Assembly: GCA_041642035.1 (NCBI GenBank)
Contig: JBEPXC010000079.1
Location: 1 to 14,840, forward strand
Length of the DNA: 14,840 nucleotides
Reading direction: 5' to 3'
DNA from: SKVR01 sp041642035
Lineage (GTDB): Bacteria; Bacteroidota; Bacteroidia; Bacteroidales; UBA7960
Part shown: in pieces, positions 1-6,466 of the stretch
How positions within the stretch are numbered: position 1 is the stretch's first letter
Layout of the letters: each line of letters opens with the position of its first letter
The notes under the pieces: generated by a model
Database searches by the model: none
Seen by the model: the letters and a program-made list of their open reading frames with translations, nothing else
What the model was told of the DNA's origin: nothing
Made by a program: the position numbers and the translations under genes

Positions 1-447
1 GGCAAATGGGATATTGGCATAGGCATCTGGCTGGAAGCCGCATGGATACAGAAACATCGCGACTTTGGCCCGGCTACCCACCAGGAAATCATTAATGTGG
101 GTGCCGATTATACCTTTGGCATCGGCAATGGCCTGAACATCCTTGGCGAACACCTGCTTTTCTCTCCCGATCAGAAAGCATTTGCCTTTGCCGACCCGAT
201 ACATTTTTCGGGTGCCTCGGCATCATATCCCGTAGGAATGTTCGACAACATCAACATGATCGTTTATTACGACTGGACCCATCACAACACCTACAACTTT
301 ATCAACTGGCGAAAAGACCTCAACCGACTGTCGTTTTACCTGATGGCATTCTGGAATCCTGAAACTTTCCAGTTGCCGCAACAAACCGAATCAGCAGCTT
401 TATTTTCGGGCAAAGGATTTCAGGTAATGCTGGTTTATAATCATTAA
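1..447 (+). CDS. outer-membrane beta-barrel-like protein, C-terminal part (5' truncated)
   Basis: The reading frame is open from base 1 and ends at TAA 445-447, so only the last 148 residues are visible; the GTG at 97 is merely an internal codon. The fragment is built of short alternating polar/aromatic stretches (for example GIGIWLEAAWIQ, INMIVYYDWTHH, LSFYLMAFW) separated by turns, and ends with the strand-like GKGFQVMLVYNH, a pattern expected of outer-membrane beta-barrel strands. No catalytic motif is visible. It lies 160 bases upstream of an ABC ATPase/FtsX/LolA-like gene set on the same strand, which suggests it is the outer-membrane member of that transport system. That role is inference: no family is recognised with certainty, and a barrel-type porin or a DUF1302-like export barrel are alternatives. 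Confidence 0.7.
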   Translation, partial: GKWDIGIGIWLEAAWIQKHRDFGPATHQEIINVGADYTFGIGNGLNILGEHLLFSPDQKAFAFADPIHFSGASASYPVGMFDNINMIVYYDWTHHNTYNFINWRKDLNRLSFYLMAFWNPETFQLPQQTESAALFSGKGFQVMLVYNH

Positions 448-485
448 TATTGAAGATTATTATACTGGAAAAGCGAAAGGCAGAA

Positions 486-508
486 GTGAAGCAAAAAAGG
501 AGCTTCAC
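486..508 (+). other. hairpin between barrel gene and ABC ATPase gene
   Basis: GTGAAGC (486-492) is the exact reverse complement of GCTTCAC (502-508), with a 9-base A-rich loop. There is no T-run after it on either strand, so it does not look like an intrinsic terminator. It could act as an mRNA processing or stability element between the first and second genes of the operon. The function is not shown. Confidence 0.3.
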
Positions 509-607
509 ACTGAAAGAAGAAACAAAAACATACAGTAACAGGAGTATTGCAAACACCATTATAATCAACTAATAAGTTCATATTCAACGCGACTTAAAAT
601 TACTCAA

Positions 608-1300
608 ATGGAAATCATTCACATTCAGAATCTCATCAAGCGTTTCCCCATGGGGAAAGGTGAGTTTGTAGCCCTCAGGGGCATTGACCTGCAAATCAGC
701 CAGGGAGAATTTGCCGGTTTGATAGGCCCCAGTGGCTCAGGAAAAAGCACCCTGCTCAACATCATCGGATCCCTGGATGCTCCCAGTGAAGGACAGGTCA
801 ATGTTTTGGGCAAATCCATCGGCACACTCAGCAGCAAAGAATCGGCGCAATTGCGCAAAACCAGCCTGGGGTTTATCTTCCAAAGTTACAACCTGCTGCA
901 GGTGCATACGGTGTTCGAGAATGTGGAGTTTCCCTTATTGTTGCTTAAATACACTGAATCGGAGCGTAAGAAAATGGTTATGGATGCCCTGGAATGGGTA
1001 GGTCTAACTGATAAGGTGAAGTCAAAACCGCCTCAGTTGTCGGGAGGTGAATGTCAGCGTGTAGCCATTGCACGGGCTATGGTTAAACGTCCTTCACTGG
1101 TATTGGCCGATGAACCTACTGCGAACCTGGATGCTAAAAATTCACACAACATCCTGCAAACCATGGAAAAGCTCAACAAGGAATTAAAAACCACCTTCCT
1201 GTTTGCCACACACGACGAAAAGGTTATCAACTACCTACATCGCAAGATATTTTTGCTCGACGGGCAGGTTGACAAAGATCAAATCATTACACCCAACTAA
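608..1300 (+). CDS. ABC transporter ATP-binding protein, LolD/MacB type
   Basis: This 230-residue protein has the normal length of a stand-alone LolD-like ATPase. Visible motifs are the Walker A GPSGSGKST (residues 40-48), Q-loop Gln92 in FIFQSYNLL, signature LSGGE (144-148), Walker B LVLADEP (164-170), D-loop NLD (173-175) and switch His202 in ATHD. The residue after the signature is Cys149 where this family usually has Gln (LSGGEQQR); the catalytic residues are otherwise complete. The ATP-driven engine presumably powers the two FtsX-fold permeases encoded 11 bases downstream. MacB/LolCDE-type transporters work by mechanotransmission rather than by moving a substrate through a membrane pore. 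The start ATG at 608 follows an A-rich leader without a clear Shine-Dalgarno, normal for this phylum. Substrate unknown; the family assignment is secure. Confidence 0.95.
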   Translation: MEIIHIQNLIKRFPMGKGEFVALRGIDLQISQGEFAGLIGPSGSGKSTLLNIIGSLDAPSEGQVNVLGKSIGTLSSKESAQLRKTSLGFIFQSYNLLQVHTVFENVEFPLLLLKYTESERKKMVMDALEWVGLTDKVKSKPPQLSGGECQRVAIARAMVKRPSLVLADEPTANLDAKNSHNILQTMEKLNKELKTTFLFATHDEKVINYLHRKIFLLDGQVDKDQIITPN

Positions 1301-1311
1301 AAATATCCCTC

Positions 1312-2484
1312 ATGAAACTTGCTATAAAACTGGCCTGGCGCAACCTCATAGGTGCAGGCCTGCGCACATGGCTCAACGTGTTGGTACTATCATTCTCCTT
1401 TGTAGTAATCATCTGGCTCAATGGCGTAATGAAAGGCTGGGACTACCAGGCCAAGCACGATATGACCCGATATGAAATCGGCGCAGGACAATACTGGCAT
1501 GAAGCGTATGATCCATACGATCCTTTTACCCTGGCTGAGAGTCATGCCCCTGTGCCTGCGGAGTTATCAGCTCAGACAACGGATGTAGAACCCATGCTGA
1601 TTGTTCAGGGAAGTATATTCCCGCAGGGTAGAATGCTTCCTATCATGATAAAAGGAATACGACCACAGCAAACGCTGCTGGATATCCCAACCAGTCAGTT
1701 GAAAAATGATCCTGAGGGTACCATTCCTGCCGTTATAGGGGCCATGATGGCCAATAGTTCCCGCCTGAATACCGGCGATAGGGTGATGATAAGATGGCGC
1801 GATGCCAATGGCACCTTTGATGCCACAGAAATTATCATCAACGACGTTTTTACCAGCAATGTTCCTTCTGCTGAGGCCAACCAGGTATATATTTCTCTAA
1901 GCATGCTGCAGGAAATGATGCTGCTGCCGGGTGAAGCCACCATACTCACTTTTGATGAAGGCCACAACGAAAGAACAGACCTTGATGGCTGGGAACTTAA
2001 GACCAAATCAGAACTCACCAGGCAGGTGGACGAAATGATTAAAACCAAATCAGCCGGCCAGACCATTTTGTATGGCATATTGCTGCTGCTGGCCATGCTG
2101 GCCATCTTCGATACACAGGTGTTGTCGGTTTTTCGCCGGCAAAAGGAAATTGGCACCTATATAGCCCTGGGTTATACCCGTAAAGAAGTGGTTACCCTTT
2201 TTACTGTAGAGGGGTCCATGCATGCTGTGCTTGCAGCCCTACTGGCCGCTGCTTACGGGATGCCGTTTTTACTCTGGCAGGCTAAAGTAGGCTGGACCAT
2301 GCCTATTGATTCCAGCCAGTTTGGAATGGCCATGGCACAAACGCTTTATCCCGTTTATAGCGTGGGACTGGTGCTTACCACTGTTTTCATCATTACTCTT
2401 ACCACCGCGGTAGTGAGCTATCTGCCCAGCAGAAAAATTGCTAAAATGAACCCAACAGAAGCTTTAAGAGGTAAACTACAATGA
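1312..2484 (+). CDS. ABC transporter permease, FtsX/MacB fold (first subunit)
   Basis: The 390-residue protein has the MacB/LolC/E layout: a positively charged N-terminus, one membrane helix (about residues 20-38), a periplasmic domain of roughly 210 residues, then three helices (about 249-270, 298-320 and 347-371). The cytoplasmic loop FRRQKEIGTYIALGYTRKEV (from about 272) is the characteristic FtsX coupling segment that contacts the ATPase, and the C-terminus KIAKMNPTEALRG is the family's usual ending. It begins 11 bases after the ATPase gene and overlaps the next permease gene by four bases, so the three are almost certainly co-translated. It differs clearly from the second permease, implying a heterodimer like LolC/LolE. 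Substrate unknown. Confidence 0.92.
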   Translation: MKLAIKLAWRNLIGAGLRTWLNVLVLSFSFVVIIWLNGVMKGWDYQAKHDMTRYEIGAGQYWHEAYDPYDPFTLAESHAPVPAELSAQTTDVEPMLIVQGSIFPQGRMLPIMIKGIRPQQTLLDIPTSQLKNDPEGTIPAVIGAMMANSSRLNTGDRVMIRWRDANGTFDATEIIINDVFTSNVPSAEANQVYISLSMLQEMMLLPGEATILTFDEGHNERTDLDGWELKTKSELTRQVDEMIKTKSAGQTILYGILLLLAMLAIFDTQVLSVFRRQKEIGTYIALGYTRKEVVTLFTVEGSMHAVLAALLAAAYGMPFLLWQAKVGWTMPIDSSQFGMAMAQTLYPVYSVGLVLTTVFIITLTTAVVSYLPSRKIAKMNPTEALRGKLQ

Positions 2485-3755
2485 TACGATTTCTGATAAA
2501 AGGACTTATCCGCGACAAAAGCCGCAGCCGCCTGCCCATTATAGTGGTTGCCATAGGTGTAATGCTCACTGTACTGATGCATGCATACATAACAGGCTTC
2601 ATGGGCGATACCCTTGAAATGAACGCCCGCTTCAGCTATGGGCACGTAAAGGTCATGACCCGTGCTTATGCCCAGGATGCTGAAATGAACCCCAACGATC
2701 TGGCTCTGCTGGAAACGAGTGATCTCTTGCAAGAACTCCAGACGTTATATCCTCAAATGGAATGGGCTCCGCGCATTCATTTTGGTGGACTGGTAGATGC
2801 CCCTGATGAAGAGGGCGAAACCCAGGCACAGGGTCCTGCTATGGGCATCGGGCTGGATATGCTCTCTGCCGATACAAGAGAACCAGAGCGACTTCAACTG
2901 GAAAGATCACTGGTTAGGGGAAGCTTGCCCCGGAAACAGGGAGAGGCCCTCATCAGCGAAAACTTTTCGCAAAAACTGGGTGTTATCCCAGGCGATCAGG
3001 TCACTTTGATTGGCTCCACCATGAATGGTGGCATGAGCATGTACAATTTCACCATTAGTGGAACTCTTTCTTTTGGTGTAGACATTATGGACAGGGGCAG
3101 TATCATAGTTGATATTGAAGACGCCCGATCAGCCCTGGATATGTATGACGCAGCTGGAATGATAGTAGGTTTTCTTCCCGAAGGTTATTACGACAACGAC
3201 GAAGCAGTGGAAAGAGCGGCAACATTTAATGCCTTGCATGAGCATACGGATGATGAATTTGCTCCGGTAATGAAATCTCTCAGTCAGCAGGGCAGCATGG
3301 GACCCTATGTTGAATTGTCGGAAGCCTGGTCGGTATATATCACCCTGGTTTTTATCTTTGCCATGTCGCTGGTATTATGGAATGCCGGTCTGTTGGGTGG
3401 TCTTCGCCGCTATGGCGAAGTGGGGGTTCGCCTGGCTATGGGTGAAGAAAAGGGGCATGTATACCGCAGCATGATCATTGAGTCGGTATTCATCGGCATT
3501 GCCGGATCAATCATTGGCACCGCTTTTGGTCTTTTCATTGCCTGGCTCATTCAGGTATACGGCATCGACATTTCGGGTATGATGGAAGGCGCTTCGTTGA
3601 TGATGCCTTCTACCATTCGCACCCGCATCACCCCTGTTGATTATTATCTTGGATTCATCCCCGGATTATTCTCAACCGTGTTGGGTACTGCTTTAGCCGG
3701 GATCGGCATATATAAAAGACAAACGGCCAGATTATTTAAGGAATTAGAGGCCTGA
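2481..3755 (+). CDS. ABC transporter permease, FtsX/MacB fold (second subunit)
   Basis: The 424-residue protein starts inside the stop of the preceding permease (ATGA, 2481-2484), a classic translational coupling overlap. It has a first membrane helix at about residues 19-40, a large periplasmic domain of about 245 residues, and helices near 286-308, 335-360 and 390-410. The coupling loop RRYGEVGVRLAMG begins near residue 309. The periplasmic part contains MacB-core-like stretches (for example GEALISENFSQKLGVIPGD). This larger periplasmic domain relative to the first subunit suggests unequal roles, as in LolC versus LolE where one binds the carrier and the other the cargo; that division of labour is inference here. 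The family assignment is secure. Confidence 0.92.
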   Translation: MIRFLIKGLIRDKSRSRLPIIVVAIGVMLTVLMHAYITGFMGDTLEMNARFSYGHVKVMTRAYAQDAEMNPNDLALLETSDLLQELQTLYPQMEWAPRIHFGGLVDAPDEEGETQAQGPAMGIGLDMLSADTREPERLQLERSLVRGSLPRKQGEALISENFSQKLGVIPGDQVTLIGSTMNGGMSMYNFTISGTLSFGVDIMDRGSIIVDIEDARSALDMYDAAGMIVGFLPEGYYDNDEAVERAATFNALHEHTDDEFAPVMKSLSQQGSMGPYVELSEAWSVYITLVFIFAMSLVLWNAGLLGGLRRYGEVGVRLAMGEEKGHVYRSMIIESVFIGIAGSIIGTAFGLFIAWLIQVYGIDISGMMEGASLMMPSTIRTRITPVDYYLGFIPGLFSTVLGTALAGIGIYKRQTARLFKELEA

Positions 3756-3876
3756 AAAATTTGAAAAGTCAAGGGATAATACATCAGGAACCTTAAGCAC
3801 TAAACCATTCATTTAATCCGTTCTCCTGATTGTGATTCAACTCCCGCTCCTTTTAAAAACATTAAACTACAAAATA

Positions 3877-4611
3877 ATGAGAACTATAATATTTCTATTT
3901 CTTTCTGCCACAGCCCTGCTCGCTTTCAGTCAACCCTCTGCAAATGATATACTGGAGCGGGTGGATGATAATATGTCGTCAGAAAACCGCATTGTAGAAT
4001 CGAGCATGACCATTCATGGTCGTCGCAGTAGCCGTACCATCACCTCGCGCACCTATTCGGTGGGCGACAAACAATCCTTTACCGAATACCTCAGCCCGGC
4101 CCGTGAGCAAGGCACCAAAATGCTGAAGCTCGAGGACCAGCTTTGGATCTACTCCCCTTCTACCGACCGTACCATCCAGATTTCAGGTCATATGTTGCGC
4201 CAATCGGTGATGGGATCCGATCTCTCCTACGAAGATATGATGGACGACCGTAAACTTACCGATGTGTATGATGCTACCCTTGAAGGTGAAGATACCCTTG
4301 ATGGCAGAAAGGCCTGGGTGCTGCATCTTAAAGCTACTGTATCGGATGTGGCCTATGACTCACGAAAAATATGGATCGATACCGAACGATATATTCCCCT
4401 GCGGGAAGAGCTGTATGCCCGCAGCGGACAGTTGCTTAAACAAACCTCTTTCTCGGATGTGAAACAAATTGACGGACGTTGGTTTCCGACCACAATGCTT
4501 TTTAAGGATATGCTCAAACAGGGCGATGGCACTGAATTTAAAATGACCGATATCAAATTCAACCAGGATATCCCGGAGCATATTTTTTCTAAAGCAGTGT
4601 TGAAGCAATAA
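3877..4611 (+). CDS. periplasmic LolA-fold protein, 'outer membrane lipoprotein-sorting protein' (PF17131-like)
   Basis: ATG 3877 is preferred to the upstream in-frame GTG 3832 because a signal peptide follows it directly (MRTIIFLFLSATALLAFSQ, probable cleavage after Ser18 or Gln19). The 244-residue product matches the LolA-like PF17131 family in length and signature stretches: YLSPAREQGTKML (71-83), LWIYSPSTDRTIQI (89-102) and SVMGSDLSYEDM (110-121), followed by a run of antiparallel strands ending in IPEHIFSK. LolA-fold proteins are half-barrels that shield a lipid or acyl chain in the periplasm. Lying 121 bases after two FtsX permeases, it is the natural carrier for their cargo. No separate promoter of TAnnTTTG form is seen in the gap. 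Whether it carries a lipoprotein, phospholipid or another lipid cannot be told. Confidence 0.88.
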   Translation: MRTIIFLFLSATALLAFSQPSANDILERVDDNMSSENRIVESSMTIHGRRSSRTITSRTYSVGDKQSFTEYLSPAREQGTKMLKLEDQLWIYSPSTDRTIQISGHMLRQSVMGSDLSYEDMMDDRKLTDVYDATLEGEDTLDGRKAWVLHLKATVSDVAYDSRKIWIDTERYIPLREELYARSGQLLKQTSFSDVKQIDGRWFPTTMLFKDMLKQGDGTEFKMTDIKFNQDIPEHIFSKAVLKQ

Positions 4612-4691
4612 AATGTGATTCAAGAAACTGTGAACCGATTTTACAAAGTTCCTGTTTGGGGATGTTGATGAAAAAGATCTTATTGACCCCT

Positions 4692-4730
4692 GAGATTCCT
4701 CCTGTTTTACAGATGGAATCTCTTTTTTTT
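4692..4730 (+). terminator. intrinsic terminator of the ABC/LolA-like operon
   Basis: GAGATTCC (4692-4699) pairs perfectly with GGAATCTC (4715-4722); inside it CTG/CAG can extend the stem beyond a 2x2 internal loop. Eight Ts follow (4723-4730). It lies 80 bases after the stop of the LolA-like gene. The T-run is on the + strand side only, so it acts in one direction. Confidence 0.85.
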
Positions 4731-4810
4731 CCCCCATATCATTACAAAATTCAGGATGCATGATTAGAAGAGAAACCAGGAATAATCAGTGGATTTGCTT
4801 ATTGCCCTAA

Positions 4811-4841
4811 TTGCAGGCTCATAATTCTTCAAGCCGTGCAA
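4811..4841 (-). other. hairpin just after the lipoprotein gene
   Basis: TTGCAGGCT (4811-4819) pairs with AGCC-g-TGCAA (4832-4841), nine base pairs with one bulged base and a 12-base loop, starting 14 bases past the stop of the - strand lipoprotein gene. No T-run follows on either strand. It may mark the 3' end of that transcript, but it is not a textbook terminator. Confidence 0.35.
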
Positions 4842-4855
4842 CATTAGAAACATCC

Positions 4856-5488
4856 CTATTCAACGTATTCTTTTAGAATCGCATAGTCCGTTATCTGGAA
4901 ATTAAAGCCCCGGGATGTAGAATCATTTTTCATTCCTATCCATCCGTAAAAAGGTTTATCATCCTCGATAATTTTGAATCCAATATAATACGAACTGACC
5001 AAATAAACATTATGCCAGTATCCTTTAGTTGATATATCATCAGGTATAATCATCAAATAAGAATATAGTAGTGTCTCATCATTTGTCCAATGATTACCGA
5101 CATCGATAGTATCATTATAAGGGATTGTATCCAGCCAGGTGGTTATGGGATTAATGCTAACCTCATTATTCAACAAAGGAATTATACTGACATCTTCACA
5201 ATCCCCACCTAACTGTGAAGGGTGACACATGGTACCTTTAAGTGAGAAATCAGCAATTCCATCATTGTTTAAATCCAAATCAATGATGGTATCCGTTTTA
5301 TGCCATGGATCAATTATAGTAAAATTAATATCTGGTTCTACATCAACATAATGTATACCAACACCATCTTTCTGTCCTGCCAGGATATAATCATCCAGTT
5401 TGTGATTTACATCGTTCTTTTTACATGAACCTGCTAAAATGATGATTAAAACAGTGAGATTTATAAGCAAAATATTAATGTATTTCAT
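4856..5488 (-). CDS. small predicted lipoprotein with an EF-hand-like calcium loop
   Basis: From ATG 5488 the 210-residue product begins with a lipoprotein signal: MKYINILL, a hydrophobic core, and LAGSC with the lipidated Cys at 22, followed by KKN. An upstream in-frame ATG at 5518 would add ten residues; it has a GGAGAG five bases before it (5524-5529), so it cannot be excluded. The body is beta-rich and contains DLNNDGIAD (72-80), the spacing of a calcium-binding D-x-N/D-x-D-G-x-x-D loop. Further on come a Cys pair (CHPSQLGGDC) and KPFYGWIGMK, a stretch reminiscent of the FYGWI segment in other Bacteroidota surface lipoproteins. Codon use is more AT-rich than in its neighbours. Probably surface or outer-membrane anchored; specific function unknown. 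It is transcribed alone and convergently with the transport operon. Confidence 0.8.
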   Translation of the reverse strand: MKYINILLINLTVLIIILAGSCKKNDVNHKLDDYILAGQKDGVGIHYVDVEPDINFTIIDPWHKTDTIIDLDLNNDGIADFSLKGTMCHPSQLGGDCEDVSIIPLLNNEVSINPITTWLDTIPYNDTIDVGNHWTNDETLLYSYLMIIPDDISTKGYWHNVYLVSSYYIGFKIIEDDKPFYGWIGMKNDSTSRGFNFQITDYAILKEYVE

Positions 5489-5732
5489 TGTAGTACTGTT
5501 TAAATAAATACCATTCATTTCATCTCTCCAGATATTCAGGTTTTATAAATTATATTAGAATTGCAATAATAATATTTTTTACATACAAAAGCAAATGTCA
5601 TACGTTTATGGATTACTGAAGGTAATCGCTTAGAAAAGGTCATTTTCAAGCGCAAGCCTTTCATACAACTATTTTACTTTTTACTCCCTTTGGGTAGGGT
5701 CTGAAGCAACTTTCTTAAACCCTTGCCACGGG
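5489..5732. other. AT-rich upstream region of the lipoprotein gene
   Basis: The stretch is AT-rich, especially 5540-5590. I see no convincing TAnnTTTG promoter for the lipoprotein gene and no gene. A short open frame around 5582-5700 on the + strand has no start codon and no recognisable similarity. Confidence 0.4.
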
Positions 5733-5939
5733 ATGAATCAATCGCCCAGGCATTAAATAAAGATTTTTGAAGCACATGGTTTTATTTCTTCAGGAGCTAA
5801 AGGTTCTCATCAGATTTACTATAAAACTAAGGACAACATCACCATTTTTGTGCAGGTGCACGGCAACAAAGACATCAAAAAAGGCATTTTTATTGCCATT
5901 TTTAAACAGGCAGGTATTGGTAAACATGAAGAATTACAG
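5733..5939 (+). pseudogene. HicA-like RNase toxin remnant, nonsense codon near the N-terminus
   Basis: Frame 5733-5939 reads MNQSPRH, a stop (TAA 5754-5756), then IKIFEAHGF, GAKGSHQIYYK, VQVHGNKDIKKG and IFKQAGI. This is the HicA/YcfA order: helix 1, the GSH carrying the catalytic His (codon 5808-5810), a beta strand, the P/QVHGNKDIKKG turn and the terminal KQAGI helix. HicA proteins are about 60-80 residues and degrade mRNA unless bound by HicB. Here ATG 5733 is in frame and at the right distance from helix 1, so a single nonsense change at codon 8 would explain the break. No ATG/GTG/TTG follows before the catalytic His; the first is GTG 5850, after it. Downstream the frame has no stop and runs on antisense through the tRNA genes to 6287. 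No HicB-like gene is visible. A sequencing error or rare start is the alternative. Confidence 0.7.
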
Positions 5940-6027
5940 GAAAGGTGTGAAGTATACCAACACAATAAGTTTCAGGCTTTTTTTCGCATCATCAGCACCG
6001 AAGGAGTTCTAAACGACACAAGCGGAC

Positions 6028-6053
6028 AAAAAAAAAACCACCAGAACGGTGGT
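6028..6053 (-). terminator. intrinsic terminator of the tRNA-Leu operon
   Basis: Read on the - strand: ACCACC (6053-6048), loop GTTCT, GGTGGT (6042-6037), then a run of nine or ten Ts (6037-6028). It begins 14 bases after the 3' end of tRNA-Leu(CAG). Confidence 0.85.
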
Positions 6054-6067
6054 CTTATCTCCAAAAG

Positions 6068-6151
6068 TGCCCAGAACAGGACTCGAACCTGCACGCTGTT
6101 ACCAACACTAGTCCCTGAAACTAGCGCGTCTACCAATTCCGCCATCTGGGC
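6068..6151 (-). tRNA. tRNA-Leu (anticodon CAG)
   Basis: On the - strand, acceptor arm GCCCAGA (6151-6145) pairs with TCTGGGC (6075-6069), discriminator A at 6068. The anticodon stem CTAGT/ACTAG encloses the loop TTCAGGG, anticodon CAG at 6117-6115, reading CUG. The long variable arm and the T-arm GCAGG-TTCGAGT-CCTGT are as expected of class II tRNA-Leu. The 3' CCA is not encoded and must be added by CCA transferase. It lies 24 bases after the second tRNA-Leu in one transcript. Confidence 0.95.
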
Positions 6152-6175
6152 TGGTTTGGGATTGTTTTTTCTTTT

Positions 6176-6262
6176 TGGTGCCCAGGACAAGAGTCGAACT
6201 TGCACAAGCTTACGCTCACTACCCCCTCAAAGTAGCGTGTCTACCAATTTCACCACCTGGGC
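6176..6262 (-). tRNA. tRNA-Leu (anticodon GAG)
   Basis: On the - strand, acceptor GCCCAGG (6262-6256) pairs with CCTGGGC (6186-6180), discriminator A at 6179 and an encoded CCA at 6178-6176. The anticodon stem CTACT/GGTAG encloses the loop TTGAGGG with anticodon GAG at 6228-6226, reading CUC and CUU. The long variable arm and T-arm GCAAG-TTCGACT-CTTGT fit class II tRNA-Leu. It is first in the operon, directly after the promoter at 6333-6362. Confidence 0.95.
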
Positions 6263-6332
6263 TTTTTCCTTGAAAAAATCCTTTTGAAAACTGCCAAAGA
6301 GCGCTTAGATATTCGTTTTTCAAAAGGTTTGG

Positions 6333-6362
6333 CAAAGGTAAAAAATCTTTTCTTTCGCGCAA
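6333..6362 (-). promoter_or_regulatory. Bacteroidota-type promoter of the tRNA-Leu operon
   Basis: On the - strand TTG (6362-6360), 19 bases, then TACCTTTG (6340-6333): a full match to the Bacteroidota primary-sigma consensus TTG-N19-TAnnTTTG. The first tRNA starts about 70 bases downstream, leaving a short 5' leader to be trimmed. Confidence 0.8.
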
Positions 6363-6444
6363 GAGAATTTTTTTATATTTTTTCCTTAGCTCAACAGCGA
6401 TGAATAAATGGTTCTTCGGCCCTGTATCTTTTGAAAAAAATCAT

Positions 6445-6452
6445 TAGGTTTG
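6445..6452 (+). promoter_or_regulatory. -7 element for the DUF5063 gene, very short leader
   Basis: TAGGTTTG at 6445-6452 matches TAnnTTTG exactly. The -33 side is weak: CTG at 6422-6424 with a 20-base spacer. Transcription would begin only about 5-10 bases before ATG 6467, giving an almost leaderless mRNA. Confidence 0.55.
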
Positions 6453-6466
6453 CACAAAAAATTACC

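Noticed and set aside
486..508. Hairpin after the barrel gene as a terminator ending its transcript
   Set aside because: No T-run on the + strand side, so termination is not supported; kept only as a hairpin of unknown role.
1695..2156. 153-codon open frame on the - strand
   Set aside because: It lies wholly inside the first FtsX-type permease, whose motifs and operon position are clear; the reverse frame is rich in Ser and Met, as is usual for shadows.
5742..5750. GCCCAGG also present at the 3' end of tRNA-Leu(GAG), as if an attachment-site repeat of an integrated element
   Set aside because: Only about seven or eight bases match, and no integrase or further tRNA 3' sequence is present, so no att site can be supported.
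5850..6287. Open frame running from the HicA-like part through both tRNA genes
   Set aside because: It crosses two clear tRNAs antisense and a terminator; only the first part resembles a protein, so it is not a real gene.
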